Positions 5,767 to 6,701 of a stretch of DNA of 6,701 nucleotides are shown in pieces (within the stretch, counting starts at the first letter, position 1; every line of letters begins with the position of its first letter). Both the position numbers and the translations under genes were made by a program. Below the pieces are notes generated by a model. That model did no database searches and had not been told where the DNA came from. It saw only the letters and a list, made by a program, of their open reading frames with translations. The stretch lies in contig CAIWSO010000073.1 in assembly GCA_903915315.1 (NCBI GenBank), positions 1 to 6,701 of the forward strand, written 5' to 3'. The DNA comes from an uncultured Spartobacteria bacterium (lineage in GTDB: Bacteria > Verrucomicrobiota > Verrucomicrobiia > Chthoniobacterales > Terrimicrobiaceae).

Positions 5767-5790
5767 CAAAAGCCGGAGGAGGCTGTTTTT
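5767..5790. terminator. Candidate terminator between convergent genes
   Basis: AGCC (5771-5774) and GGCT (5781-5784) enclose a 6-base loop. On the + strand the hairpin is followed by GTTTTT (5785-5790), and A-rich sequence precedes it, so it could act in both directions. The stem is only four perfect pairs, extendable with one mismatch. The position between two converging genes supports it; the stem itself is weak. Confidence 0.4.
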
Positions 5791-5798
5791 CATCAAAC

Positions 5799-5830
5799 AT
5801 CAAGCGTAGTTGTCCCCCCTACCGCTTGAT
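5799..5830. repeat. 8-bp perfect inverted repeat at the end of the peptidase gene
   Basis: ATCAAGCG (5799-5806) pairs with CGCTTGAT (5823-5830) around a 16-base loop and directly abuts the peptidase stop codon (5831-5833). Read on the minus strand it is followed by TGTTTGATG, not by a clean T-tract. It could be an RNA 3'-end hairpin for the peptidase transcript. Confidence 0.4.
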
Positions 5831-6701
5831 CTATTGTCGAAGCCTATCAAGCCTCGCTCGAATCTCGGACCGTACCTCAGGCTCTCTCTCTCCACCAAGA
5901 TGACGCGCTAAAAAATGCTCAATCGCAACATACACTGCCTGCTCGTCAAGCGAGTCGGTAAATCCGTGCCCTCCCTCTGGCGACACCAAATACTCCACTC
6001 GCTTTCCTGCTGCCCGACAAACCGTCACTAAATCATCTGTTTGTTCCTTCCTTACAATCAAATCCTGCGCACCTTGAAAAATCATCAAAGGTGCAACTAT
6101 CGATCCGACTGCATGCAGCGGAGATTGAGCCTGTAAAACCTGCAAATTCGATGGGTCATCAGGGTTGCCCATTTTTGTAATTAAATCATGTTTGAATGGA
6201 ATCCACCCTGGCGGAATCGTTTTAATGAAAGCTGGTAGATTAGACGGCCCAAAAAGCGATATGCCCGCCGCATATCGCTCCGGAGTGAAGGTCAATCCTG
6301 CTACTGCGGCGAACCCACCGTAAGATCCTCCGAAGATCGCGATGCGTTTGGGATTCGCAATGCCGGATTGAATCAGCCAATCTACGCCATCACTCAGATC
6401 GTCTTGTAAAACCCCTTTGCCCCATTTTCGATAGCCCGCGCGCTGGAATGCCTTCCCAAATCCAGTTGATCCACGAAAGTTAATTTGAAATACCGCGTAG
6501 CCGCGACTAGCCAGAAATTGAACCCGGGGATCATACCCCCACGTATTCCGCATATGAGGGCCACCGTGCGGAAAAACAACGACCGGCAAGTTTAACTTGT
6601 CCGCATCGGGTGGAAAAGTCAGGTAGCCGCGCAATTGCTGTCCATCTCTCGCCTGAAAGCTAACCGGCACCATTTCGCCTAACTGGGCTGATGGGATTGT
6701 C
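5831..6701 (-). CDS. S9 family (prolyl oligopeptidase-type) serine peptidase, C-terminal catalytic domain; 5' end beyond the right edge
   Basis: The visible part is the alpha/beta-hydrolase domain of an acylaminoacyl-peptidase/dipeptidyl-peptidase-like (S9) enzyme, which cleaves short peptides. Numbering from the internal ATG at 6673, the oxyanion-region HGGP is at 36-39, NFRGSTGFG at 65-73, the nucleophile Ser117 in GGSYGG, the acid Asp204 in GAQD, and the catalytic His236 in EGGHGF. The triad is complete. I do not take 6673 as the start. The frame continues without a stop to the edge, reading TIPSAQLGEM, and family members have an N-terminal beta-propeller of several hundred residues that would lie outside the window. 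Hence no statement about a signal peptide. It converges with the fusion gene across 168 bp and looks like an ordinary chromosomal gene flanking the accessory region. Confidence 0.9.
   Translation of the reverse strand, partial: TIPSAQLGEMVPVSFQARDGQQLRGYLTFPPDADKLNLPVVVFPHGGPHMRNTWGYDPRVQFLASRGYAVFQINFRGSTGFGKAFQRAGYRKWGKGVLQDDLSDGVDWLIQSGIANPKRIAIFGGSYGGFAAVAGLTFTPERYAAGISLFGPSNLPAFIKTIPPGWIPFKHDLITKMGNPDDPSNLQVLQAQSPLHAVGSIVAPLMIFQGAQDLIVRKEQTDDLVTVCRAAGKRVEYLVSPEGGHGFTDSLDEQAVYVAIEHFLARHLGGEREPEVRSEIRARLDRLRQ

Noticed and set aside
6394..6579. 61-codon minus-strand frame inside the peptidase gene.
   Set aside because: It overlaps the catalytic domain of the S9 peptidase in another frame.
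1..6701. CRISPR array or long direct repeats.
   Set aside because: No regularly spaced repeats were found beyond the 10-bp triple at 590-619.

Overview
The window is about 6.7 kb of bacterial DNA that looks like a mobile-element insertion region ending at an ordinary chromosomal gene. The style of the tyrosine recombinase, the weak or missing Shine-Dalgarno sites and the S9 peptidase would fit a Verrucomicrobiota-like or related environmental bacterium. That assignment is an impression, not something the sequence proves. Composition changes along the window. Hand-counted 60-base lines give 40 G+C in the integrase (241-300), but 21 and 30 in the long central gene (3481-3540 and 4141-4200), so the parts probably have different origins.

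Layout. Positions 1-750 are the end of an integrative element. A tyrosine recombinase gene reads leftward and runs off the left edge. Three 10-bp tandem repeats sit just in front of its start. Next comes the 3' part of a tRNA-Thr(CGU) gene at 702-747, which I read as the attachment site. Positions 751-1377 hold decayed material: a strongly GC3-biased C-terminal coding scrap on the + strand ending at 1017, and facing it a 112-codon minus-strand frame that resembles the core of DUF6088/AbiEi-like antitoxins but lacks both ends. Positions 1513-2724 (+) encode a complete AAA ATPase of the AAA_14/DUF4143 type with a PD-(D/E)xK-like C-terminus. Positions 2725-3316 are mostly non-coding, with relic-like or very small frames and inverted repeats. 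Positions 5831-6701 (minus) encode the catalytic domain of an S9 prolyl-oligopeptidase-family serine peptidase whose 5' end lies beyond the right edge.

The standout is 3317-5662 (+), a single 781-residue protein. It joins an SplB-like (COG1533-type) radical SAM enzyme with a CxxxCxxC motif to a RepA-like RecA-fold ATPase (AAA_25 type) that ends in a winged-helix-like domain. I know of no described system with this pairing in one chain. An ATP-driven DNA-binding module that delivers radical chemistry to DNA is an attractive reading, as repair, modification or defence, but it is inference only.

How the genes relate: the integrase and its tRNA fragment explain why accessory genes sit here. The antitoxin relic and the DUF4143 ATPase diverge from a shared 135-bp gap, and the fusion gene and the peptidase converge on a 168-bp gap with a terminator-like hairpin. 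Apart from these divergent and convergent arrangements there is no clear multi-gene operon.
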